A stretch of DNA of 64,000 nt from the NCBI GenBank assembly GCA_037893245.1, contig JBAIAA010000440.1, forward strand, positions 186,001-250,000, written 5' to 3'. Shown piece after piece: positions 12,005 through 23,559 of this stretch. Positions within the stretch are counted from its first letter, which is position 1, and every line of letters starts with the position of its first letter. Under the pieces are notes generated by a model. The model had not been told where the DNA came from. It was given only the letters and a program-made list of their open reading frames with translations, and made no database searches. The DNA is from Crossaster papposus (taxonomy: Eukaryota; Echinodermata; Asteroidea; Velatida; Solasteridae). A program made the position numbers and the translations under genes.

Positions 12005-12466
12005 TTTGCAACACACATCAACAGATTAATCATTTTAACCATTTTCAACCTGTCGCTAGAGGGCGCTATAACATGTTATGACGTCGCTGGAATTTTTTTG
12101 AAAAGTTTATTCTAGCCAGACAATAACATCGTTAAAAGTAAGTTCATATCATTTTTCACTTTCAAATTATAAGGCACTTCCGGTTTTGACCGGAAGGAAG
12201 GGTCACGTGATTTCACACACGGAGATAAAATGAAGATCCTGGATTATTCGATTAATTGCCACAAAATTCAAGTTTCGGTCTTTTGCGGTTGATGTTTTAT
12301 TGATTTTCAAAGATTAAATCAATTGCACCTTTAAGATAAGGTCACGTGGGCCTGATGACGTCTTCCTCGTGGTGTCTGTCGGCGAGACTGGAGTTCACTA
12401 TTGGGTCTTCACCTGGGTCGAGTTTATGGAAATACGACTTTGTTTTTCCGTTAAAAGTGCTTTGAA

Positions 12467-12865
12467 TTGTGCAAGCAACGTTTACAAAGTCTACGGGGTT
12501 GGATTCTGCGTAGCCGAAAGCGTGTTTACCTACCTGTCGTACGCGGCGCCCTTCCTCATGGGCAACTTGATGACGTCATCCTGTTTTACAGGTTGGCGGC
12601 TAGTGTCATCTTGGGTGAGCGTAAATGTGCTTGCACGAACGATGTCAGTGGTGATACATTCGCTCAATACATAATGCACTATCGGTGTATACGTACATGT
12701 ACTAGCATGTATATTATACGTGTGGCACGCACACGTAAGGGGTCAATGCTTTTTGCACCTAGGCCAAAACGATTACATTTCAAGGGTGCCGCAGGGTATG
12801 TTCAAGTTCGTTTTTTGCCCCAAAACACAGGTAAGTTCGAGAACTACTTTTACATTAACCTTTAG
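12467..12865 (+). other. Repeated open segment (copy 2, 132 codons)
   Basis: Same length as the copy at 2791-3189, with about a dozen amino-acid differences. It shares the same alternative open frame. No recognised domain; probably non-coding. Confidence 0.3.
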
Positions 12866-13550
12866 AGCAAAAATCAAGATTGTATCTGTCAAGTTTAATT
12901 TTTTAGGAATTTTCAAAGGAAAAAGAGTCTTTTCATTCTAACTTCCGGTCTGGTGACGTCATAATTTTTTCTTTCCGTCAACTTGTTCCTAGCATGAAGC
13001 TGATTAAATACACCGGTTATAAAGTGATTTCAGCAAACTTCGCCACACACATCAACAGATTATTCATTTTAACCATTATTCAAACTGCCGCTAGAGGGCG
13101 CTATAACATGTTATGACGTCACCAATTTGTTTTGGAAAAATACATTGTAGCCAGACACTAACATCGTTGAAAGTAAGTTCATATCATTTTTCACTTTCAA
13201 ATTATGAGGCACTTCCGGTTTAGACCGGAAGGAAGGGTCACGTGATTTCACGCACGCGAGATAAAATCAAGATCCTGGATTATTCTATCTATTGCCACAA
13301 AAATTAAGTTTCGGTCTTTTGCGGTTGATTTGTTATTGATTTTCAAAGATTAAATCAATTACACCTTTAAGATGACGTCACGTGACCCCTGATGACGTCA
13401 CCATGACGTATTTCTGCGAGACACGAGTTCACTATGGGGTCTTCACCTGGGTTAAGTTTTATGTAAATACGACTTTGTTTTCGATTAAAAGTGACGGGCA
13501 GAAAAAACGTGTACAAAGTCTATGGGGTTTAGGTTACTAAAAGAAAAGAA

Positions 13551-13614
13551 TAAAAAAAGAAAAAAAAAAATCAGAACAAAAACAAAGGCTTTTTCGCAAA
13601 ATTGCGAAAAAGCC

Positions 13615-13645
<31 letters not shown>

Positions 13646-16220
13646 AACTAGAACTACGTCTGTTCGAGGAACAGAACATAGGGCTTTTTCGCTTTCGCAA
13701 TTTTATAGATTAAATTTTTCAAAAATTGAACTTGTATACCATCAAAATAATTTAAAATCATCGAAAACTAATTTAAGTTAATTTAAACAGATTAAAATGA
13801 ATCCAAACTGATTAAAACGATGACGTCACACGTTTGTGAACTTTTTGTGCAACTATCTATCACCTAACAATACAAACGTATGTTATGTTAGCACGTTCCG
13901 TTGCTGAGATATGACTTAAAGGTCGAAAAACGTAATAATTCAAATGTAATCGTAATATGATGTAACATTTGTCAACAAGCCGCTAGAGGGCGCTATAACA
14001 TTTTAAGAAGTCACCGTTAACTTGTTTGTTACTTACAACCTAGCCAGCGCCTAACATCGTTGAAAGTAAGTTCCCATCGTTTTCCACTTTTAAATTATAA
14101 TGCACTTCCGGTTTAGACCGGAAGGAAGGGTCAGGTTTTTTTGCATGTAATACAAATTATGAAGACCATGGATTAATCTATCAATTCCCTTAAAAATCTG
14201 AATCAGATCTCTTACAGTTGATTTTATATTGATTTTCAAAGATTAAATCTAGAAATATTTGGTTGCTTGTAATCTGACATTTGATGACGTCATCGTGACG
14301 TAATTAACAGAAAGCTCGAGAGCTGTCTTTACTTTGCTATCTGATGCAAAAATCTGGATTATATCTATAGTGGTTGATTTGTAAGCGATTGTTTAAGGTT
14401 TAAAGGATTTTTCATTGTAACTTCCGGTTTGGTGACGTCATAAATATTTCTCCTTCCCAATATGGTCTAAGCATGAAGCTGATTATATACACCGGTTATA
14501 AAGTGGTTTCAGCAAAATTCGCCACACACATCAACAGATTATTCATTTTAACCATTTTTCAACCTGCCGCTAGAGGGCGCTATAACATATTATGACGTCG
14601 CCTGATTTTTTTTGGAAAAGTTTATTCTAGCCAGACACTAACATCGTTGAAAGTAAGTTCATATCATTTTCACTTTCAAATTATGAGGCACTTCCGGTTT
14701 GGACCGGAAGGAAGGGTCACGTGATTTTAAGCACACGAGATAAAATGAAGATTCTGGATTATTATATCTATTGCCACAAAAATCAAGTTTCGGTCTTTTG
14801 TGGTTGATTTGTTATTTATTTTTAAAGATTAAATCAATTGCACCTTTAAGATGACGTCACGTGACCCCTGACGACGTAACCATGACGTATGTCTGCGAGA
14901 CACGAGTTTACTATAGGGTCTTCATCTGGGTTAAGTTTTATGGAAATACGACTTTGTTTTTCGTTAAAAGTGCTGGGAATTGTGCAAACAACGTTCACAA
15001 AGTCTATGGGATTGGATTCTGCGTAGCCGAGAGCCTGTTTACCTACCTGTCGCACACGGCGCCCTTCCCCATAGGCAATTTGATGACGTCATCCTGTTTC
15101 GCTTGTTGGCGGCTAGTGTCCTCTTGGGTGAGCGTACATTTGCATGCACGTACGATGTCAGTAGTGATACATTCGCTCAATGCATAGTACACTATCAGTG
15201 TATACGTACGTACATATACAAGCATGTACACCCCTATTATACGTGTGCCAGGCACATATAAGGGGTCAATGCTTTATGCGCCTAGGCCAAAACGATTACA
15301 TTTCAAGGGTGCCGCAGGGTATGTTCAAGTTCGTTTTTTGCCCCAAAACACAGGGAAGTTCGAGAACTACTTTTACATTAACCTTTAGAGCAAAAATCAA
15401 GATTGTATCTGTCAGGTTTAATTGTTTAGGAATTTTCAAAGGAAAAGGAGTCTTTTCATTCTAACTTCCGGTCTGGTGACGTCATAATTTTTTCTTCCCG
15501 TCAACTTGTTCCTAGCATGAAGCTGATTAAATACACCGGTTATAAAGTGATTTCAGCAAACTTCGCCACACACATCAACAGATTATTCATTTTAACAATT
15601 TTTCAAACTGCCGCTAGAGGGCGCTATAACATGTTATGACGTCACCAATATTTTTTTGAAAAATACATTGTAGCCAGACACTAACATCGTTGAAAGTAAG
15701 TTCATATCATTTTTCACTTTTAAATTATGAGGCACTTCCGGTTTAGACCGGAAGGAAGGGTCACGTGATTTCACGCACACGAGATAAAATTAAGATCCTG
15801 GATTATTCTATCTATTGCCACACAAATTTAGTTTCGGTCTTTTGCGGTTGATTTGTTATTGAATTTCAAAGATTAAATCAATTACACCTTTAAGATGACG
15901 TCACGTGACCCCTGATGACGTCACCATGACGTATTTCTGCGAGACACGAGTTCACTATAGGGTCTTCACCTGGGTTAAGTTTTATGTAAATACGACTTTG
16001 TTTTCTATTAAAAATGACGGGCAGAAAAAACGTGTACAAAGTCTATGGGGTTTAGGTTACTAAAAGAAAAGAAAAAAGAAGAAGAAGAAGAAGAAGAAGA
16101 AGAAGAAGAAGAAAAAAAAAAATCAGAACAGAAACAAAGGCTTTTTCGCAAAATTTGCGAAAAAGCCAAAAAATCAGAACAAAAACAAAGGCTTTTTCGC
16201 AAAATTGCGAAAAAGCCAAC
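13551..16220 (+). repeat. Composite repeat unit A4
   Basis: Starts with an A-rich tract and a GGCTTTTTCGC stem-loop (about 13588-13615), then CTGTTC-GAG-GAACAG (13661-13675), an AT-rich leader, three CTCF-like/ETS sub-blocks (CTCF-like near 13977, 14563 and 15607) and the open segment at 14980-15258. It closes with an (AAG)n run (about 16077-16112) and two stem-loops. Confidence 0.8.
14980..15258 (+). other. Repeated open segment (copy 3, frame broken)
   Basis: Homologous to 2791-3189, but an insertion around 15205-15235 (ACGT-rich) shifts the frame. The downstream portion continues in another frame to about 15464. Loss of frame argues against a conserved protein. Confidence 0.35.
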
Positions 16221-18540
16221 AATACAAAAAGATGTGTTATGTTAGCACGTTCCGTTGCTGAGATGGCTTAAAGGTCTAAAAACGTAATAATTCAAATATA
16301 ATCGTAATATGACGTAACATTTGTCAACATGCCGCTAGAGGGCGCTATAACATTTTATAAAGTCACCGTTAACTTGTTTGTTACTTACAGCCTAGCCAGC
16401 GCCTAACATCGTTTAAAGTAAGTTCACATCGTTTCCCACTTTTAAATTATAAGGCACTTCCGGTTTGGACCGGAAGGAAGGGTCAGGTCTTTTTGCATGT
16501 ATTACAAATTATGAAGACCATGGATTAATCTATCAATTCCCTTAAAAATCTAAATCGGATCTCTTACAGTTGATTTTATAAGGATTTTCAAAGATTAAAT
16601 CTACACTTGATGACGTCATCGTGACGTAATTAAAAAAAGAGCTCGAAAGCTGTCTTAACTTTTCTAGTTGAAGCAAACATCTGGATTATATCTATCGCAG
16701 TTGGTTTTTAAGCGATTTTTTATTGTTTAAAGGATTTTTCATTGTAACTTCCGGTTTGGTGACGTCATAAATAATGTTCCTTCCCAATAATGGCCTTAGC
16801 ATGAAGCTGATTATATACACCTGTTATAAAGTGGTTTCAGCAAACTTCGACACAAACATCAACATATTATTTATTTTAACAATTTTTCAACCTGCCGCTA
16901 GAGGGCGCTATAACATGTTATAATGTCGCCGGTGGTTTTTAAAAAATACATTCTAGCCAGACACTAACATCGTTGAAAGTAAGTTCATATCATTTTTCAC
17001 TTTTAAATTATAAGGCACTTCCGGTTTGGACCGGATGGAAGGGTCACGTGATTTCAAGCACACGAGATAAAATGAAGATCGTGGATTATTCTATCTATTG
17101 CCACAAAAATCAAGTTTCGGTCTTTTGCGGTTAATTGTTTATTGATTTTTAAAGATTAAATATATTTATTACACCTTTAAGATAACGTCACGTGACCCTG
17201 ATGACTTCTTCATCATGGCGTCTGTCGGCGAGACTCGAGTTCACCATAGGGTCTTCACCTGGGTCAAGTTTTATGACAATACGACTTTGTTTTTCCGTTA
17301 AAAGTGCTTGGAATTGAGCAAACAACGTTTACAAAGTCTATGGGGTTGGATTCTGCGTAGCCGAAAGCGTGTTTACCTACCTGCCGTACGCGGCGCCCTC
17401 CCCCGTGGGCAATTTGATGACGTCATCCTGTTTCACAGGTTGGCGGCTAGTGTCCTCTCTAGTGAGCGTACATGTGCATGTACGTACAATGTCAGTAGTG
17501 GTACTTTCGCTCAATACATAATACACTATCCCTGTATACGTACATGTACAAACATGTACATGTATATTATACGTGTGCCATGCACACATAAGGGGGCAAT
17601 GTATTATGCAACTAGGCCAAAACGATTGAATTTCAAGGGTGCCGCAGGTTATGTCCAAGTTTGTTTTTTGCCAAAAAACACAGGGAAGTTCGAGAACTAC
17701 CTTTACACTAACCTTTAGAGCAAAAATCAAGATTATCTCTGTCAGGTTTAATTTTTTAGGAATTTTCAAAGGAAAAGAAGTCTTTTCATTGTAACTTCCG
17801 GTCTGGTGACGTCATAATTTTTTCTTCTCGTCGACTTGTTCCTAGCATGAAGCTGATTAAATACACCGGTTATAAAGTGATTTCAGCAAACTTCGCCACA
17901 CACATCAAGAGATTATTCATTTTAATCATTTTTCAACCTGCCGCTAGAGGGCGCTATAACATGTTATGGCGTTGCCGTTTTTTGTTTTGTTAAATACAAT
18001 CTAGCCAGACACTAACATCGTTGAAAGTAAGTTCATATCATTTTTCACTTTTAAATTATAAGGCACTTCCGGTTTAGACCGGAAGGAAGGGTCACGTGAT
18101 TTCACGCACGTGAGATAAAATGAAGATCCTGGATTATTCTATCTATTGCCACAAAAATCAAGTTTCGGTCTTTTGCGGTTGATTTGTTATTGATTTTTAA
18201 AGATTAAATTAATTACATCTTTACAATGACGTCACTTGACCCCTGATGACCTCACCGTGACGTATGTCCGCTAGGCACGAGCTTACTATAGGGTCTTCAC
18301 TTGGGTTAAGTTTTATGGAAATACGACTTTGATCTCTGGTAAAAGTACTTGTGCAAAAAAACGTGTACAAAGTCTATGGAGTTTAGGTTACTAAAAGAAA
18401 AAAAAGAAAGAAAGAAAGAAAGAAAAAAAAAAATCAGAACAAAAACAAAGGCTTTTTCGCAAAATTGCGAAAAAGCCAAAAAAAAAAAATAATCAGAACA
18501 AAAACAAAGGCTTTTTCGCAACTTGCGAAAAAGCCAACTA
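16221..18540 (+). repeat. Composite repeat unit A5
   Basis: Shorter unit with its AT-rich leader mostly missing. CTCF-like motifs near 16328, 16892 and 17937; ETS pairs near 16455, 17018 and 18065. It contains the open segment 17308-17718 and ends with an (AAAG)n tract and two GGCTTTTTCGC stem-loops (about 18449-18476 and 18508-18534). Confidence 0.8.
17308..17718 (+). other. Repeated open segment (copy 4, 136 codons)
   Basis: 136 codons, clearly homologous to the other copies but four codons longer through an ACATGT-type length change. No recognised domain. A reverse-strand open frame (17377-17769) covers the same DNA. Confidence 0.3.
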
Positions 18541-20489
18541 GAACTACGTCTGTTCGAGGAACAGAACATAGGGCTTTTTTCGCTTTCGCAATTGTTTAGA
18601 TAAATTTTTTTTCAAAAATTGAACTTTTATACCATCAAAATAATTTAAAATCATCGAAAACGAATTTAAGTTAATTTAAACAGATTAAAATGAATCCAAA
18701 CTGATTAAAACGATGACGTCACACGTTTGTGAACTTTTTGTGCAACTATCTATCACCTAACAATACAAACGTATGTTATGTTAGCACGTTCCGTTGCGGA
18801 GATATGACTTAAAGGTCGAAAAACGTAATAATTCAAATATAATCGTAATGTGATGTAACATTTGTAAACATGCCGCTAGAGGGCGCTATAACATGTTAAG
18901 AAGTCACCGTTAACTTGTTTGTTACTTACAACCTAGCGAGCGCCTAACATCGTTGAAAGTAAGTTCACATCGTTTTCCACTTTTAAATTATAATGCACTT
19001 CCGCTTTGGACCGGAAGAAGGGTCAGTTTTTGTGCATGTAATACAAATTATGAAGACCATGGATTAATCTATCAATTCCCTTAAAAATCTAAATCAGATC
19101 TCTTACAGTTGATTTTATATTCATTTTCAAAGATTAAATCTAGAAATATTTGGTTGCTTGTAATCTGACATTTGATGACGTCATCGTGATGTAATTAACA
19201 GAAAGCTCGAGGGCTGGGTTTACTTTGCTATCTGATGCAAAAATCTGGATTATATCTATCGCGGTTGATTTTTAAGCGACGTTTTAAGGTTTTAAGGTCT
19301 TTTCATTGTAACTTCCGGTTTGGTGACGTCATAAATATTTCTCCTTCCCAATATGGTCCAAGCATGAAGCTGATTATATACACCGGTTATAAAGTGATTT
19401 CAGCAAACTTCGCCACACACATCAACAGATTAATCATTTTAACCATTTTCAACCTGCCGCTAGAGGGCGCTATAACATGTTATGACGTCACCAATATTTG
19501 TTTTGAAAAATACATTGTAGCCAGACACTAACATCGTTGAAAGTAAGTTCATATCATTTTTCACTTTTAAATTATAAGGAACTTTCGGTTTGGACCGGAA
19601 GAAAGTGTCAGGTCTGTTTGCATGTAATAACATTATGAAGACCATGTATTAATCTATCAATTCCCCTAAAAATCTAAATCAGATCTCTTACAGTTGATTT
19701 TATATATATTTTCAAAGATTAAATCTATAAATATTTGGTTGCTTATAATCTGACACTTGATGACGTCATCGTGACGTAGTTAACAGAAAGCTCACGAGCT
19801 GTCTTAACTTTGCTATTTGAAGCAAAAATCTGGAATATATCTATCGCGGTTGATTTTTAAGCGACTTTTTAAGGTTTAAAGGTCTTTTCATTGTAACTTC
19901 TGGTTTGGTGACGTCATCAATATTTCACTTTTTCAATATGTTCTTAGCACGAAGCTGATTATATACACCGGTTATACAGTGAATTCAGCAAACTTCGCCA
20001 CACACATCAACAAATTATGCATTTTAACGATTTTTCAACCTGCCGCTAGAGGGCGCTATAACGTATTATGACGTCGCCGGTAATTTTTTTGAAAAGTTTA
20101 TTCTAGCCAGACACTAACATCGTTGAAAGTAAGTTCATATCATTTTCCAGTTTTAAATTATAAGGCACTTCCGGTTTGGACTGGAAGGAAGTGTCACGTG
20201 ATTTTACGCACACGAGATAAAATGAAGATCCTGGATTATTCTATATGTTGCCACAAAAATCAAGTTTCGGTCTTTTGCGGTTGATTTGTTATTTAATTTC
20301 AAAGATTAAATCAATTACACCTTTAAGATGACGTCACGTGACCCCTGATGACGTCACCATGACGTATTTCTGCGAGACACGAGTTCACTATAGGGTCGTC
20401 ACCTGGGTTAAGTTTTATAAAAATACGACTTTGTTTTCTGGTAAAAGTACTTGTGCAAAAAAACGTGTACAAAGTCTATGGGGTTTAGG
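18541..20489 (+). repeat. Composite repeat unit A6
   Basis: Begins with CTGTTC-GAG-GAACAG (about 18551-18565) and the AT-rich leader. CTCF-like motifs near 18871, 19454 and 20039; ETS pairs near 18993, 19580 and 20167. The open segment seen in A1, A3, A4 and A5 is missing. It ends with the AACGTGTACAAAGTCTATGG motif at about 20462. Confidence 0.8.
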
Positions 20490-21057
20490 TTACTAAAAGA
20501 AAAAAAGAAAAAAAGAAGAAGAAAAAAAAAAATCAGAACAAAAACAAAGGCTTTTTCGCAACTTGCGAAAAAGCCAAAAAAATCAGAACAAAAACAAAGG
20601 CTTTTTCGCAAAATTTGCGAAAAAGCCAAAAAAAATCAGAACAAAAACAAAGGCTTTTTCGCAAAATTGCGAAAAAGCCAAAAAAAAAATCAGAACAAAA
20701 ACAAAGGCTTTTTCGCAAAATTGCGAAAAAGCCAAAAAAAAAATCAGAACAAAAACAAAGGCTTTTTCGCAAAATTGCGAAAAAGCCAAAGAAGAAGAAG
20801 AAGAAGAAGAAGAAGAAGAAGAAGAAGAAGAAAAAAAAATCAGAACAGAAACAAAGGCTTTTTCGCAAAATCTGCGAAAAAGCCAAAAAAGAAAAAACAA
20901 AATCAGAACAAAAACAAAGGCTTTTTCGCAAAATTGCGAAAAAGCCAAAAAAATCAGAACAAAAACAAAGGCTTTTTCGCAAAATTTGCGAAAAAGCCAA
21001 AACAAAATCAGAACAAAAACAAAGGCTTTTTCGCAAAATTTGCGAAAAAGCCAATAA
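20490..21057 (+). repeat. Tandem array of nine stem-loops in poly-A/AAG
   Basis: Nine copies of a unit of about 50-60 bp: ATCAGAACAAAAACAAA followed by GGCTTTTTCGCA-loop-TGCGAAAAAGCC. The stems start at about 20549, 20609, 20652, 20706, 20760, 20856, 20919, 20970 and 21024. An (AAG)n run interrupts at about 20790-20831. Long open frames exist on both strands because the unit has few stops; they are not genes. The composite repeat region ends here. Confidence 0.85.
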
Positions 21058-22210
21058 ATGGACGTCAACTTGTCGTCAAGTCTACAGAAGATTATCTGCA
21101 GTTAAACTGGAGAAACACATGATATTAATCAGTATTGATAAACTCACTGTACAATCACTCTGGAATAAGTTGTCGATAACACAGGTCAACAAATTCAATG
21201 TGTAAATAGCCTTCAATGCCCCGTCATGTAAGACCAAACAAAAACAGTTTTATTTTAAATTTATGTTGTGAAACGATTTTTTATAATCTTTATTTAACTT
21301 TACCCTTTTCTACTTGTTGCTGTCAGAATATGTGAGGATGACCTTTCCCTTTGTGGAGATAAGCCAGATCACTCAGACAATGGCATACAAGCTGAAAGAT
21401 GTTAGGACTGCTACTGCTAGAGGAAAAACATTTCAAATGTCAAGGTTGTACGTATTACTAAGCACCGTCGATAGCAGAATTTACAATAATCGATATATCG
21501 AAAATCCAATATCAAGAATATTCGATCATGTATATCGATTATCCAATGTAAAAGTTTTAAAAATGTGGAAGAATTACAGACAATGGAACTTCTTCAAGCA
21601 AAAGAAGAATCTTAAGTCCCCATTTTCTAACGGCTTTCTCAACAACATATTGCTGAAACTTTTAAACACAATCTCCACACAGAGAGTTTGCCCAAAACGG
21701 GCGGTTTCGTTTGAGGCTTTTTCATTAGGGAGACCGCAAATTCCAACAAACACAGAGCTGAATTGACGCTTGGCATTTCCTGATGTTTTTATGTTCAGTC
21801 ATGAGCATAAAGTGCCGCGGAGTTTTATTCAAGTATACAGCAAACATTAAACACAATGTAAAAGCACAAACAGGAGATTTATTTTGACGATAATCTGACG
21901 CATTTCAATATTTTCAATATCATATCTCAATGTCAAAATTTCCGATATTTCGATAATGATTAAACAAATTGCTATTGGAAATATCATTATCCAAAAAATG
22001 TAAATAATTAAGTAATATCGAATCGACGGTGCTTATTGTAAAGTCATCCAAAGCCACACCTCGATAAGAGTATAATAATGTTGCTGGTTTAAAACTGAGT
22101 GGAATCTGGTCACCGATAATGGCATAAGCAGAATCAGCGACCAGGCCCCTACCCAGTTTTAGGCCAGACATTTTAATACTGCCCAATAAACTATTTTGTT
22201 CATTCAAAAT
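21058..22210. other. Unassigned sequence with an imperfect inverted repeat
   Basis: A 150-codon frame (21314-21766, plus) and a 95-codon frame (21920-22207, minus) show no family I recognise. AAGCACCGTCGAT occurs at about 21462 and, inverted, at about 22024-22036, and both copies are followed by sequence rich in ATCGATA/CGATAT. This suggests the arms of a decayed inverted-repeat element. No firm gene. Confidence 0.3.
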
Positions 22211-23559
22211 TACCTTTTTTTGGTCAGCCCCTTAGTTTTAGTAAGTAGCACAGATTAAGACGTCCACGATACAGCATGTTCTCAGTTCCAGTCCACGTAG
22301 CACTCAATGAAGTAATTTTGAAAATGTTCTGATGTTTAAATTACTTTCTTTCTTACCTCTTGAACATGCCGACACCAATTTGATAACCCAGTCTGTTGAC
22401 ACTTTAATAATAACTTAACCTAGTTCAGTCATTTTAGGATTAACATTTTGTTTAAAAGTACGGCAGATCAAAGGTGATGTGCAATGCATTTGATGATACA
22501 GGCATGGCATTCGGCAAACAGTCGGAGTATGTCATGATAAAGATATTTGGCTACAGGGCCATCGCAGATCATTTGTCATTTGAAAAAATATAGGTAGAAT
22601 ATAACAAGTAATGGCAGCCATTTTGAAAATTCGGAAAATTGCTCCTTATGCTATTCATGTTTTTGCGATACAAATTCCACCAACAAATCTGTGATGGCCC
22701 ATGTATATTGCGTTAGATATCCTCTGACTCTGCCAAATGCTGTTTGTTTCATTAAAGGCACAATTTCCCCAGCTATTTCCCCTATCTGCCCATAAACTGT
22801 GTACGTTAGTGTAAACAATTACATATTCATGTAATATGTACCTAGTGCCTGTATGCACCAAGCTTGTACCGGCCAGTTGTACATTGTGTACGTACATCTG
22901 ACCGGACATCTGACCGGAGTAGATGCATGCTTCACATGATGACACGTGCCTTATGCATATCCTATACACATCCAAGGTTAACACCATAGTAAATTACATT
23001 TTAGGAGTTTTGACTAGTTTTGAACAAATTGAAATTTTGGCCGAATGTTCATATAAATGCAAGGTAACTTAATTTTGTTTGAGATAAACTTATGCACGGG
23101 ATAAATTCGAGCATGGTGTGCACGAGCGCCCTGTCACGAGCAGACATACATTAACAACAGTTCTTTTTAATTAACCAAGAAATCTTCCCTTGAAGGTAAA
23201 CACAAAACTGTTAACAGGTCAGTGTAATTATATTTGCTATGAAAAAACCACCCAAATCCATAAATTTTGAAAGAATACAGCCCAAAAACTTTATGAACAT
23301 TATGATTTTTTAGAACTTTGATTAATATTAGTACCTACACCGATGAAAATGTTTTAAGTACTGTCCATGTAAAGTGATATTTTATGAACAACGATATTCG
23401 ACGTAAATGTACATACATGAAATAGATATATCTATGTATGGGGGGTTGTAAGCCTGCGCCCCAATTGAACTCGTAAAACAATCAAACCCGCTAATTCATC
23501 GGGTGTCACTGGTTATAGGGAAACTTGTATCGTGTTTTCCTGCAGTTCCACTCGGACCC
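22211..23559. other. No recognisable gene
   Basis: AT-rich sequence with short ACGT-rich patches (near 22800-22930). No coding frame with a known domain, no tRNA and no clear repeat structure was seen. Confidence 0.4.

Larger units (their letters stand above)
10849..13550 (+). repeat. Composite repeat unit A3 (near-identical duplicate of A1)
   Basis: Matches 1166-3875 line by line with scattered substitutions and a few short indels, including the nested MITE at the same internal position. Left boundary: copy A1 is preceded by GGCTTTTTCGCA and this copy by the CTAG end of the satellite array. It ends in the AACGTGTACAAAGTCTATGG motif and an A-rich tract. Confidence 0.85.

Noticed and set aside
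20490..21057. CRISPR-like look (palindromic repeats with short spacers)
   Set aside because: Spacers are A-rich and nearly identical, the context is eukaryotic, and the same stem-loop is dispersed elsewhere singly.
20451..21205. Lys/Arg-rich open frames of 160-223 codons on both strands
   Set aside because: They come from the tandem stem-loop and AAG repeats, which lack stops in several frames; no domain.
21920..22207. Minus-strand frame with 'GLVADSAYAIIGDQ', briefly considered as a Harbinger-type transposase piece
   Set aside because: Too short, and no other motif of that family nearby.
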